Assembly (NCBI GenBank): GCA_022867625.1
Contig: JALIFM010000002.1
Span: 473,430 to 537,429, forward strand
Origin: Lachnospiraceae bacterium NSJ-143
GTDB taxonomy: Bacteria; Bacillota; Clostridia; Lachnospirales; Anaerotignaceae
Length of the DNA: 64,000 bases
Direction of reading: 5' to 3'
A model generated the notes under the pieces. The model was not told the DNA's origin, ran no database searches, and worked only from the letters and a program-made list of their open reading frames with translations. Both the position numbers and the translations under genes were made by a program. Shown piece by piece: positions 27,017 through 35,728 of the stretch (the first letter of the stretch is position 1; every line of letters begins with the position of its first letter).

Positions 27017-27928
27017 ATGGACGGCATACTTAATATTTATAAAGAAAAGGGATTTACATCTCATGATGTGGTTGCTGTTGTAAGACGAACTATAAATCAA
27101 AAAAAAGTTGGTCATACGGGAACCCTTGACCCGGACGCTGAGGGAGTGCTACCAATCTGTGTTGGCAAAGCAACAAAGCTTGCTGACTACATAATGAACA
27201 CAGGAAAAACCTATGAGGCGGAAATTACGCTCGGTGTTGAGACAACAACTCAGGATTCTTCCGGAGAGGTAACAGCAAGGCAGAGTGTTGATTTTAATGA
27301 GGAAAAAATTGAACAGGCAGTTTATTCCTTTAAGGGCGATTATATGCAGATTCCTCCTATGTATTCAGCAGTAAAGGTCAATGGAAAAAAGCTGTATGAG
27401 CTTGCCAGAAAAGGGCAGGAAATTGAAAGAAAAGCAAGGAAAGTAGAAATCAGAGATATCAGTATTATTGAATTTATGCCTCCTGACAAAATAAAAATTT
27501 CTGTCGACTGTTCAAAGGGTACTTATATAAGAACTCTGGCGGCTGATATTGGCATAAAGCTTGGCTGTGGTGCTCATATGTCGCACCTTGTAAGAACAAG
27601 GAGCGGAAAATTTGATATAAGCGGAAGCATAACCCTTAATACTTTAAAAGAGATTTCTGAAAACGGAAGTTTAAGTACTGTTCTTATGCCGATGAAATCG
27701 GCACTGGTTGATTATAAGAAAATATATGTTGTAGATAAAGCGGATAAGCTTATGCATAATGGAGGACATATATTTGACTATTATTTTGACTCAAAAAGCG
27801 ATATGATAAGCGTGGGAGATATTGTTGCTGCTTTTGACAGCAGCCTTATGTTAAACGGATTATATACGGCAGAGATTGACGAGGATAAAAAACGGCTAAA
27901 AATCAGACCGCTTACTATACTTTTGTAA
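27017..27928 (+). CDS. truB: tRNA pseudouridine-55 synthase
   Basis: 303 residues. The catalytic Asp38 is in GHTGTLDPDAEGVLP; further markers are YEAEITLGVETTTQDSSGEV, PPMYSAVKVNGKKLYELAR and CSKGTYIRTLAADIG. It makes pseudouridine 55 in the T-loop of tRNAs. AGAGGAG precedes the ATG. Confidence 0.96.
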   Translation: MDGILNIYKEKGFTSHDVVAVVRRTINQKKVGHTGTLDPDAEGVLPICVGKATKLADYIMNTGKTYEAEITLGVETTTQDSSGEVTARQSVDFNEEKIEQAVYSFKGDYMQIPPMYSAVKVNGKKLYELARKGQEIERKARKVEIRDISIIEFMPPDKIKISVDCSKGTYIRTLAADIGIKLGCGAHMSHLVRTRSGKFDISGSITLNTLKEISENGSLSTVLMPMKSALVDYKKIYVVDKADKLMHNGGHIFDYYFDSKSDMISVGDIVAAFDSSLMLNGLYTAEIDEDKKRLKIRPLTILL

Positions 27929-27940
27929 AGGTGCAGTGAA

Positions 27941-28891
27941 ATGGAACATATAACTAATCAGGAAATATCTCAGAATAGGCCTACAGCTGTAACTCTTGGC
28001 AATTTTGATGGTATACATCTTGGGCACAGAGCTTTAATAGACATAACTAAACGTTCTGCCCAAAAATACAATTTAAAATCTGTTGTTTTTTCGTTTTCGC
28101 CACATCCAATGTTCTTATTCGGAAACAGGAAAAATCTTGCGCTTATACTGAGTATCGATGAGAAAAAACAGCTTTTGGAGGAGCTTGGCATTGATATTTA
28201 TGTTGAGTATCCGTTCACAAGCGATTTTGCTTCGACTGACCCTGAAGATTTTGCGGCGGATATTATATTTGAGAAGATGAAGTGCAGAGTTCTTGTGGTT
28301 GGCTATGATTACCATTTTGGGAAGGGTGCGCGCGGAGATTATGAGCTTCTTAAAAGTGTAGGCCAAAGGTATGGCGCACAGGTGATAAGGGTTCCGTCTG
28401 TTGACCTCTATGGCGAGCGTGTAAGCTCTACAAGGATAAGAGAAGCTCTTGTAAATCATGATATAAAACTTGCCAATGACCTTCTTACAGAACCGTATTT
28501 TGTATATGGCCGTGTGTCCGAGGGAAGAAGGATTGGCCGAAGAATGAATTTTCCAACTGCAAATATAATACCTGATGTAAAAAAGCTGCTTCCGGCTGAC
28601 GGTGTATACGCTACCAAAACCGTTGTTAAAGGCACAGTATATTTAAGCATGACTAATGTTGGTACAAACCCAACTGTCAATGGAAGCACAAGAACTGTTG
28701 AAACTAATATCTTTGGTTTCAGCGGAAATATATATGGTGAGTATATAAAGACTTATTTTTTTGAGTATCTAAGAGGAGAAAAAAAATTTTCCGGTGTTGA
28801 GGAGCTGTCACAAAGGCTCGAAAAGGATAAAATAAACACAAAAAATTACTTTTTGTCAGATGACTTTAAAAAGTGGTCACATAAATATTGA
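27941..28891 (+). CDS. ribF: Bifunctional riboflavin kinase / FAD synthetase
   Basis: 316 residues. The N-terminal nucleotidyltransferase has GNFDGIHLGHRALI and SSTRIREAL. The C-terminal riboflavin-kinase domain has GRRIGRRMNFPTANI and TNVGTNPTVNG. It makes FMN and FAD. AAAGGTG precedes the ATG 12 bases after truB. Confidence 0.95.
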   Translation: MEHITNQEISQNRPTAVTLGNFDGIHLGHRALIDITKRSAQKYNLKSVVFSFSPHPMFLFGNRKNLALILSIDEKKQLLEELGIDIYVEYPFTSDFASTDPEDFAADIIFEKMKCRVLVVGYDYHFGKGARGDYELLKSVGQRYGAQVIRVPSVDLYGERVSSTRIREALVNHDIKLANDLLTEPYFVYGRVSEGRRIGRRMNFPTANIIPDVKKLLPADGVYATKTVVKGTVYLSMTNVGTNPTVNGSTRTVETNIFGFSGNIYGEYIKTYFFEYLRGEKKFSGVEELSQRLEKDKINTKNYFLSDDFKKWSHKY

Positions 28892-28909
28892 AGTTTAAAT
28901 ATATTTATG

Positions 28910-28938
28910 TTGCAAAGGTTTATTATGTATGATAAAAT
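28910..28938 (+). promoter_or_regulatory. Promoter of rpsO
   Basis: TTGCAA (28910-28915), 17-base spacer, TAAAAT (28933-28938). The leader to the rpsO ATG is about 89 bases. Confidence 0.7.
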
Positions 28939-28944
28939 ATGAAA

Positions 28945-29033
28945 GTCGTAATTCCGCTGCCCAGTATGCGGGTTCTCCATCCCTTTCTTGGCTGACGGAT
29001 AAATAATAATGTATTTTTTTAGGAGGAAACAAA
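28945..29033 (+). promoter_or_regulatory. Structured rpsO leader
   Basis: The leader contains TTCCG...CGGAT and CCGC...GCGG complementary segments that could fold into a small multi-branch RNA just before the ribosome site. S15 represses its own mRNA in several bacteria through such leaders. The assignment is by position and pairing only. Confidence 0.4.
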
Positions 29034-29291
29034 ATGATTAACAAAACAGAAATTATTGAAAAGTATGGCAGGACACCTGGTGATACAGGCTCACCTGAAG
29101 TTCAGATTGCGCTTCTTACAGCAAGGATTGAGCTTCTCACAGAGCACCTCAAATCACACAAAAAAGACCACCACTCAAGAAGGGGCCTTCTTAAAATGGT
29201 AGGTCAGAGAAGGGGCCTTCTCAACTACCTTAAGAATAAGGATATCGAAAAATATCGTAGCCTTATCAGCGAGCTTGGTCTCAGAAAGTAA
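29034..29291 (+). CDS. rpsO: 30S ribosomal protein S15
   Basis: 85 residues (usual 88-89). It carries [52 protein letters not shown]15 binds the central domain of 16S rRNA. TTAGGAGG precedes the ATG. pnp follows, the order conserved in most bacteria. Confidence 0.97.
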   Translation: MINKTEIIEKYGRTPGDTGSPEVQIALLTARIELLTEHLKSHKKDHHSRRGLLKMVGQRRGLLNYLKNKDIEKYRSLISELGLRK

Positions 29292-29304
29292 TTCGGATTA
29301 TATA

Positions 29305-29337
29305 ATAGAGAGGAGAAAGCTCCTCTCTATTGTTGTA
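29305..29337 (+). terminator. Terminator of rpsO
   Basis: ATAGAGAGGAG and CTCCTCTCTAT form an 11-bp stem with an AAAG loop. It is followed by TGTTGT, so some readthrough into pnp is likely. Confidence 0.75.
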
Positions 29338-29358
29338 TAAAAATAGTAAAATAATATG

Positions 29359-29422
29359 GCACTATGGATATTTAGCTTTGAAAATAAAAAATCTTGTTTT
29401 TAAAGCTGAACATCCATGGTGC
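29359..29422 (+). promoter_or_regulatory. Long double-stranded hairpin in the pnp leader
   Basis: Bases 29359-29379 pair with 29402-29422 over 21 positions with two G-U pairs and one A-C mismatch. Pairing continues inward through an A-rich/T-rich segment for about five more positions. The hairpin ends 22 bases before the pnp start. In E. coli a comparable leader stem is cut by RNase III, and PNPase then represses its own mRNA. Confidence 0.7.
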
Positions 29423-29444
29423 AACAGCTAAAGGAGATTTTGGA

Positions 29445-31556
29445 ATGTACAGAACTTATAAAACAGAAATAGCAGGACATACACTCAGCGTTGATATTGG
29501 AAGGGTAGCTGAACAGGCAAACGGTGCGGCACTTGTGCATTATGGAGACACTGTAGTGCTTGTAACTGCGACTGCTTCTGATAAACCGAGAGATGGAATT
29601 GACTTTTTCCCTCTCAGCATTGATTATGAGGAGAGACTTTACTCAGTAGGCAAAATACCTGGCGGTTTTATTAAAAGGGAAGGAAGGCCCAGTGAAAAGG
29701 CTATACTTGCCGCCAGATGTATAGACAGGCCTATACGTCCTCTTTTCCCAAAAGATTACAGAAACGATGTAGCTGTTGTTGCTACTGTTTTGAGCGTGGA
29801 CCAGGACTGCCAGCCTGAGATTGCGGCATTATGGGGAGCATCAATCGCGCTTTCAATATCTGATATACCGTTTACTGACCCTGTAGGTTCTGTAAGCATA
29901 GGTCTTGTTGATGATGAGCTTATTGTTAATCCTGATTCGGCGCAGAGAGATGTAAGCAGGCTTGCCCTTACAGTTGTATCCAAGAAGGATAAAGTAATGA
30001 TGATTGAGGCTGGCGCATCTGAGGTGCCTAATGACATAATGATGAAGGCTATACGACTTGCACATGAAGAGAATGTGAAAATCGTTAATTTTATAGACTC
30101 TATTGTTGAAGCTGAGGGCAAGGAAAAACAGCAGTATGAGGAATATGCTGTAAATGAGGATGTATACAACCTTATCTGTGAATATGTTACAACCCAGAGA
30201 ATGGAGAAGGCCGTTTTTGCTGAAAAGAAGCAGGACAGAGATGTAAAGTTAAATGAGATTACAGATGAGGTAATTTCAAGCCTTTCAGAAAAAATTGCAG
30301 AAATTTTAGGTGATGAAAGCAAGGTTGAACAGACTGTAAACGATGCTATTTACAAGTTTGAGAAGATGACTGTGCGCCATATGATACTTAGAGACCACAG
30401 AAGGCCTGACGGCAGAGGGCTTGAAGAAATCAGGCCTCTGCACGCAGAAGTTGACCTCCTTCCAAGGACTCATGGCTCAGCGCTTTTCTCCAGAGGTCAG
30501 ACACAGTGCCTTACTGTTACAACGCTTGGAGCTATGGCTGAAATACAGAAGCTTGATGGTTTAGATACATCTGAAGTATCAAAGAGATATATCCATCACT
30601 ATAATATGCCGGGCTTTACAACAGGAGAGGCTAAAACTTCAAGAGGGCCTGGAAGGCGTGAGATAGGGCATGGAGCTCTGGCTGAAAGGGCACTTCTTCC
30701 GGTTATTCCTAGTGAGGAAGATTTTCCATACGCTATAAGGCTTGTTTCTGATATAATGAGTTCTAACGGTTCTACAAGTCAGGCAAGTATCTGCGGTTCA
30801 ACACTTTCACTTATGGCTGCCGGAGTGCCAATAACAAGGCCTGTTGCCGGAATTTCAGTTGGAATTGTCACAGGTGATACAGATGATGATTTTGTAATGA
30901 TAACTGATATTCAGGGCCTGGAGGATTTCTTTGGCGACATGGACTTTAAGGTTGCCGGAACACATGAGGGTATAACAGCTATTCAGATGGATATGAAAAT
31001 TAAAGGACTTACATTCCAGATGATTGAGCAGGCTCTTGACCAGACAAAGCGCGCAAGGGACTATATAATTGATGAAGTAATGCTCAAATGTATTGCTGAG
31101 CCAAGAAAAGAGCTTTCAAGATATGCTCCTAAGATTGTTAACCTTACAATTGATGTTGATAAGATTGCCGAGCTTATTGGGCCTAGAGGAAAGACAATTA
31201 AAAAGATTATTGAGCTTACCGGTTGTACAATAGACACAGAAGATGACGGCAGAGTGTTTATCAAGGGTGAGGATACAGCTATGATGCAGAAGGCTGTTGA
31301 CATGATTAAAGCAATAACAATGGACCCAGAGCCTGGTATGACATATGACGGAACGGTCACAAGACTTATGAATTTTGGAGCTTTTGTTGAGATAGCTCCT
31401 GGCAAGGAGGGCCTTGTCCACATATCAAAGATATCGAAGGAACGTGTAAATAAGGTTGAGGATGTACTTGCTGTAGGTGATAAGGTTACAGTAAAGCTTA
31501 TGGAAATAGACCAGCAGGGAAGGCTTAACCTTTCTATAAAAGATGCTAACAAGTAA
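29445..31556 (+). CDS. pnp: Polynucleotide phosphorylase
   Basis: 703 residues. Two RNase PH-like halves (~10-215 and ~310-540; SRGPGRREIGHGALAERAL in the second) flank a helical domain. A KH domain (~555-610, ELIGPRGKTIKKIIELTGC) and an S1 domain (~620-695, YDGTVTRLMNFGAFVEIAPGKEG) follow. It degrades RNA 3' to 5' using phosphate. ATG 29445 is 8 bases after AAGGAG; upstream in-frame codons fall inside the leader hairpin. Confidence 0.97.
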   Translation: MYRTYKTEIAGHTLSVDIGRVAEQANGAALVHYGDTVVLVTATASDKPRDGIDFFPLSIDYEERLYSVGKIPGGFIKREGRPSEKAILAARCIDRPIRPLFPKDYRNDVAVVATVLSVDQDCQPEIAALWGASIALSISDIPFTDPVGSVSIGLVDDELIVNPDSAQRDVSRLALTVVSKKDKVMMIEAGASEVPNDIMMKAIRLAHEENVKIVNFIDSIVEAEGKEKQQYEEYAVNEDVYNLICEYVTTQRMEKAVFAEKKQDRDVKLNEITDEVISSLSEKIAEILGDESKVEQTVNDAIYKFEKMTVRHMILRDHRRPDGRGLEEIRPLHAEVDLLPRTHGSALFSRGQTQCLTVTTLGAMAEIQKLDGLDTSEVSKRYIHHYNMPGFTTGEAKTSRGPGRREIGHGALAERALLPVIPSEEDFPYAIRLVSDIMSSNGSTSQASICGSTLSLMAAGVPITRPVAGISVGIVTGDTDDDFVMITDIQGLEDFFGDMDFKVAGTHEGITAIQMDMKIKGLTFQMIEQALDQTKRARDYIIDEVMLKCIAEPRKELSRYAPKIVNLTIDVDKIAELIGPRGKTIKKIIELTGCTIDTEDDGRVFIKGEDTAMMQKAVDMIKAITMDPEPGMTYDGTVTRLMNFGAFVEIAPGKEGLVHISKISKERVNKVEDVLAVGDKVTVKLMEIDQQGRLNLSIKDANK

Positions 31557-31577
31557 TTTGAGATTATAAACTGATGG

Positions 31578-31610
31578 CCGCAGGCCCTGAATGGGTCTGC
31601 GGTTATTTTT
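31578..31610 (+). terminator. Terminator of pnp
   Basis: CCGCAGGCCC and GGGTCTGCGG form a 10-bp stem with a 5-base loop, followed by TTATTTTTT. Confidence 0.9.
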
Positions 31611-31662
31611 TACGAATAAAATAACTGATTTATCAAAATATAACTGTGTTAGGAGGCGTAAA

Positions 31663-32934
31663 ATGATTGAGTTAAAAAGTCTTTCAAATGGTGTAAGAGT
31701 TGTGCTTGAGGAGCTTCCTTATGTACGCAGTATTGCCTTTGGAATATATGTGAAAAATGGTTCCTCAAATGAAACAGAACAGGAGGAGGGAATTTCTCAT
31801 TTTATAGAACATATGGTGTTTAAAGGTACGGCAACTCGCTCCTCAAAGCAGATTGCTGAGGATATGGATGAGCTTGGAGGACAGATAAATGCTTATACTA
31901 CTAAAGAGTACACATGCTATCACTTTCGTACCCTTGATAAACATTTTGGCCGAGCGTTGGATATACTGAGCGATATGTTTCTTAATTCCAAGTTTGACGA
32001 AAAGGATATACAAAAGGAACGCAATGTAATTATTGAGGAAATAAATATGTATGATGATGACCCTGAGGAAAGGGTACAGGATATTCTTCAAAATATAATA
32101 TGGAATGGTTCTTCCCTTGCACACCCGATACTTGGAACTGAGGAAACAATATCAAATTTCAATTCAAATAAGATTAAGGAATATTTTAAATCGCATTACA
32201 GGAATGACAATACTGTTATATCGGCTGTAGGAAATTTTAAGACTGAAGAAATGCTGGAGAAGCTTGAAAGGGTTTTTGGCGGCTGGAAGACCGGCAGACA
32301 TGACACAATAATGCCTGAAACACCGGTTTATAATTCGGGTTTTTCTTCTGAGGAAAAAGATACGGAGCAGCTCCATTTATGTATTACTTTTCCTTCATTC
32401 AGGCGTGACCATGAGATGAAATATCCATACGCTGTTTTAAACACTGTATTTGGCGGCGGTATGAGCTCAATGCTTTTTCAGAAGGTAAGAGAGGAAAACG
32501 GCCTGTCCTATACTATATACAGCTTTCCAACATCGTACGAAAAAACAGGCTCCTTTACAATATATACTGCCCTTAACCCGTCACAGGCGGAAAGTGTATG
32601 CACAATAGTTAAAGAATGTATCTGTGATATTAAAACCGGAGGAATATCAGATACACTGCTTAACAAAACAAAGACTCAGCTTATAAGCGGTTTTATTATC
32701 GGAAACGAGAGTACATTGAGCAGAATGACATCTAACGGTGTTTCAGTGCTTATGCTGGGATACGCCAAAGAACAGGAAGAAACAATAAAAGAAGCTGAAA
32801 AGGCTTCAGCCGCGGATGTAAAATTTGCTGCGGAAAGCATATTTAATTTTGACTTGATATCGATAGCAGCCTGTGGAAATACGAAAGAAATTGATTCTGA
32901 AAAGCTTATAAATATTTTTAGAAAGAATAGTTAA
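31663..32934 (+). CDS. M16 family zinc metallopeptidase (processing peptidase-like)
   Basis: 423 residues. The inverted zinc motif HxxEH is at His46-Glu49-His50 (HFIEHMVFKGT), and the second conserved region has ERNVIIEEINMYDD. The fold has two M16 halves in one chain. Downstream of pnp this is the usual place for the Firmicute M16 peptidase (YmxG/MlpA-type). The substrate is unknown. AGGAGG precedes ATG 31663. Confidence 0.92.
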   Translation: MIELKSLSNGVRVVLEELPYVRSIAFGIYVKNGSSNETEQEEGISHFIEHMVFKGTATRSSKQIAEDMDELGGQINAYTTKEYTCYHFRTLDKHFGRALDILSDMFLNSKFDEKDIQKERNVIIEEINMYDDDPEERVQDILQNIIWNGSSLAHPILGTEETISNFNSNKIKEYFKSHYRNDNTVISAVGNFKTEEMLEKLERVFGGWKTGRHDTIMPETPVYNSGFSSEEKDTEQLHLCITFPSFRRDHEMKYPYAVLNTVFGGGMSSMLFQKVREENGLSYTIYSFPTSYEKTGSFTIYTALNPSQAESVCTIVKECICDIKTGGISDTLLNKTKTQLISGFIIGNESTLSRMTSNGVSVLMLGYAKEQEETIKEAEKASAADVKFAAESIFNFDLISIAACGNTKEIDSEKLINIFRKNS

Positions 32935-32984
32935 CCCGTTATCTGGGAATACTCTTTTAACAAAAGAATTAAAGGAGTGATTAT

Positions 32985-33215
32985 ATGAAATTCCTGGATT
33001 GGCTTTCACTGACTTTGGTAATAATAGGGGCTTTGAATTGGGGGCTTGTAGGTTTTTTTGATTTCAACCTTATAACTGCTATTTTCCATGGCGGCCTCAG
33101 CTTTATCGCAAGAATTATTTTTGCGCTTGTTGGCCTTGCAGGTCTTTACAGCCTTAGCATATATGGAAGGCTTGACGCAACCTACGAAGCGGCGGAACCA
33201 AGGCATACTCATTAA
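32985..33215 (+). CDS. DUF378 small membrane protein
   Basis: 76 residues with two hydrophobic helices. It matches the DUF378 pattern: LTLVIIGALNWGLVGFFDFNLITAIF followed by IARIIFALVGLAGLYSL. The tail ends in a His-containing polar stretch. AAAGGAGTG precedes the ATG. Function is unknown for the family. Confidence 0.88.
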   Translation: MKFLDWLSLTLVIIGALNWGLVGFFDFNLITAIFHGGLSFIARIIFALVGLAGLYSLSIYGRLDATYEAAEPRHTH

Positions 33216-33222
33216 AGGCTCA

Positions 33223-33254
33223 AAGGCATAGCGGGTTACAGCCTGCTGTGCCTT
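33223..33254 (+). terminator. Terminator-like hairpin after the DUF378 gene
   Basis: A 13-bp stem with two G-U pairs (AAGGCATAGCGGG against CCTGCTGTGCCTT). The T-run is poor (CTTACATATAATT). Confidence 0.6.
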
Positions 33255-33396
33255 CTTACATATAATTATTTTATTACTTACAAAATGTATTATCTACCGT
33301 TTTATATCGATTTTTTTCATCATGTAATGAAAACATTTGATAAACTCTGTTTAAATTTGACAGCAAAATTCCTTGAAAATACGTTATTTTAGGCCT

Positions 33397-33424
33397 TTGA
33401 ATTGTTGATTATCTGTGATATAAT
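33397..33424 (+). promoter_or_regulatory. Putative promoter of dapF-dapL
   Basis: TTGAAT (33397-33402), 16-base spacer, TATAAT (33419-33424), 60 bases before the dapF start. Confidence 0.6.
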
Positions 33425-33483
33425 CTAAAATCATTTTACTTTATATTATTTCAGTTTAATACAGTTTACGGCAGGTGATAAAA

Positions 33484-34320
33484 TTGAAATTCACAAAAAT
33501 GAACGGATGCGGAAATGATTATATATACATTAATACGTTAGAGGAAAAAATCGAAAATCCAAATCTTTTATCAGTTGAAATGAGTGAAAGACATTTTGGT
33601 GTTGGTTCAGACGGGCTTGTTCTTATTGGGAAGGCTTCCGACGCTGATTTTTCTATGAGAATGTTTAATCCGGATGGTTCTGAATCAGAAATGTGCGGAA
33701 ACGCGATAAGATGTGTCGGCAAATATGTTTATGACAGGGGACTTACAGATAAAACAAATGTTTCTGTAAACACACTTGCGGGTATTAAACACCTTAAGCT
33801 TCATTTAGACAAATCAGGCACTGTTGATACTGTGACTGTTGATATGGGACAGCCTGTGCTTGAAGCTGAACAAATACCTGTATTGAGTGATAAAAATCCG
33901 GTTATTGATGAAAAGATTACTGTACTGGATAAGGTGTTTTATTTTACATGTGTATCAATGGGAAACCCGCATGCGGTTACATATGTTGATAACGTTATGG
34001 AATTTGATGTTGAGAAATATGGCAGTATAATAGAGATGGACAAGCGATTTCCAAACAGGGTGAATGTGGAATTTGCAGAAAGGGTTTCAGATAAACTGAT
34101 TAGAATGAGAGTATGGGAAAGGGGCACAGGCGAAACATGGGCGTGTGGCACCGGAACCTGTGCCTGTGTGGTAGCTTCTGTTTTAAAGGGGATTTGCGAA
34201 AGAAAAACCACAGTTGAGCTTAAAGGCGGTAATATTACTATTGAATGGAATAAAGAAAATAACCATGTCTATATGACAGGGCCGGCCAGATTTTCTTTTG
34301 ATGGAATATGGTTAAAATAA
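33484..34320 (+). CDS. dapF: Diaminopimelate epimerase
   Basis: 278 residues. The two catalytic cysteines are Cys71 ([10 protein letters not shown]) and Cys221 (WACGTGTCA). It converts LL- to meso-diaminopimelate for lysine and peptidoglycan. The start is TTG 33484, giving [12 protein letters not shown], the family-typical N-terminus, with AGGTGA 5 bases upstream. dapL follows after 15 bases, so the last two steps of the aminotransferase route are encoded together. Confidence 0.95.
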   Translation: MKFTKMNGCGNDYIYINTLEEKIENPNLLSVEMSERHFGVGSDGLVLIGKASDADFSMRMFNPDGSESEMCGNAIRCVGKYVYDRGLTDKTNVSVNTLAGIKHLKLHLDKSGTVDTVTVDMGQPVLEAEQIPVLSDKNPVIDEKITVLDKVFYFTCVSMGNPHAVTYVDNVMEFDVEKYGSIIEMDKRFPNRVNVEFAERVSDKLIRMRVWERGTGETWACGTGTCACVVASVLKGICERKTTVELKGGNITIEWNKENNHVYMTGPARFSFDGIWLK

Positions 34321-34335
34321 AAGGAGGAAGCATTA

Positions 34336-35577
34336 ATGCCAGACAGTTATATTCAAAAGCTTATCGCCGATAGAATAGGCGGAAAAAAATTTGGAAAGGA
34401 CACAGTCCTGTACAAATTTGAGAAGATAAAGAGGGCCCGCCGCGCGGCAGTAGCCGCCCATCCGGACTTAAAAATAATAGACTTGGGGGTTGGCGAACCT
34501 GACGCTATGGCAGACCCGGGAGTTGTTGAAACACTTGCAAAAGAGGCAGCTGTTTGGGAAAACAGAGGCTACACTGATAATGGCCGTGAGCCTTTTATGA
34601 AGGCCGCCGCACAGTATATGGCAGAAGTGTATGGGGTTACAGATATAGACCCTACAACAGAAGTGCTTCACTCCATAGGCTCAAAACCGGCGCTTGCCAT
34701 GATTCCTCAGGCATTTATAAACCCGGGCGATATAGCGCTTGTAACTGTACCGGGCTATGGCGTGCTTGGCAACATGACAAAATGGCTTGGCGGCGAGGTT
34801 TACGAGCTTCCGCTTCTTGAAAGCAATAACTTCCTTCCGGACCTTGACAGCATACCTGAGGATATACTTGAAAGGGCAAAGCTTCTGTACATCAATTATC
34901 CAAATAATCCTACAGGAGCTTTTGCTACGGAGAGGTTTTTCAGAAAGGTAGTAAGGTTTGCCAAAAAGTATAAGCTTGTTGTTATACAGGACGCAGCATA
35001 CGCGGCTCTTACCTTTGACGGTACAAAGCCTTTGAGTTTCCTTTCGGTAAACGGCGCTAAAGATGTTGGCATAGAGGTTCACTCATTGAGCAAAGCGTTT
35101 AACATGACTGGCTGGAGACTTGCATTTATGGTTGGCAATCCGCTTATGATAAAGGCGATAGCTTCAGTGAAGGACAATAATGATTCAGGGCAGTTTCATG
35201 CAATTCAGCTGGCTGGAAAATATGCCCTTGAGCATCCTGAAATAACCTGTGAGACTGCAGAAAAATACTCAAGACGCCATACAATGCTTGCTGCTACACT
35301 AAAAAAGCTTGGATTTAAGGCCAAAAAGCCAAAAGCCTCATTTTATATGTATGTTAAAGCCCCTAAGGGAATTAAAGACGGACAGAAATTTAAGACAGCT
35401 GAAGATTTCAGCCAGTGGCTTCTCAGGGAAAAGCTTATATCAACAGTACCATGGGATGATGTGGAGCCTTATGTACGCCTGTCAGTAACTTTTCTCGCGC
35501 TTGGAGAGAATGAAGAAAAGCAGGTAATGCAGGAAATATACAATAGGCTTTTGGACATTAAATTTGAGTTTGAGTAA
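34336..35577 (+). CDS. dapL: LL-diaminopimelate aminotransferase (DapL)
   Basis: 413 residues, a class I/II PLP aminotransferase. The PLP lysine is Lys253 in HSLSKAFNMTGWRLAF; NYPNNPTGA and the GVGEPD entry motif are present. Adjacency to dapF and the SKxxNMTGWR motif support DapL, which turns tetrahydrodipicolinate into LL-DAP with glutamate, bypassing the acylated intermediates. Another aminotransferase of the same subgroup is possible but less likely. Confidence 0.88.
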   Translation: MPDSYIQKLIADRIGGKKFGKDTVLYKFEKIKRARRAAVAAHPDLKIIDLGVGEPDAMADPGVVETLAKEAAVWENRGYTDNGREPFMKAAAQYMAEVYGVTDIDPTTEVLHSIGSKPALAMIPQAFINPGDIALVTVPGYGVLGNMTKWLGGEVYELPLLESNNFLPDLDSIPEDILERAKLLYINYPNNPTGAFATERFFRKVVRFAKKYKLVVIQDAAYAALTFDGTKPLSFLSVNGAKDVGIEVHSLSKAFNMTGWRLAFMVGNPLMIKAIASVKDNNDSGQFHAIQLAGKYALEHPEITCETAEKYSRRHTMLAATLKKLGFKAKKPKASFYMYVKAPKGIKDGQKFKTAEDFSQWLLREKLISTVPWDDVEPYVRLSVTFLALGENEEKQVMQEIYNRLLDIKFEFE

Positions 35578-35581
35578 ATTG

Positions 35582-35609
35582 TTGTCGACAAGAGTGATGT
35601 GACTATAGT
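35582..35609 (+). promoter_or_regulatory. Possible promoter of hflX
   Basis: TTGTCG (35582-35587), 16-base spacer, TATAGT (35604-35609). The -35 is weak. If used, transcription starts near 35616 and both following hairpins lie in the hflX leader. Confidence 0.45.
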
Positions 35610-35625
35610 AAAATAAAGACAAACC

Positions 35626-35667
35626 AAGCGGAGAATAATTACTATCTTTGGTTACTCCGCTTTTTGT
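35626..35667 (+). terminator. First terminator-like hairpin in the hflX leader
   Basis: AAGCGGAG (35626-35633) pairs with CTCCGCTT (35655-35662), followed by TTTG. AACCAA at 35622-35627 can instead pair with TTGGTT at 35648-35653, giving a competing structure. Confidence 0.65.
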
Positions 35668-35676
35668 ATCTAAAGG

Positions 35677-35701
35677 CGTCTGTATCTAACAGACGTTTTT
35701 G
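35677..35701 (+). terminator. Second terminator-like hairpin in the hflX leader
   Basis: CGTCTGT and ACAGACG form a 7-bp perfect stem with an ATCTA loop, followed by TTTTTG. It lies 28 bases before the hflX ATG. Confidence 0.75.
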
Positions 35702-35728
35702 TTTAGTTTTGGAAACGAGGTGGCTTAA

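Noticed and set aside
29756-30322. 188-codon minus-strand frame within pnp
   Set aside because: Antisense shadow of a conserved gene with no ribosome site or promoter.
35597-35602. ATG-TGA minimal frame before hflX as a leader peptide
   Set aside because: It lies upstream of the predicted transcription start and has no ribosome site.
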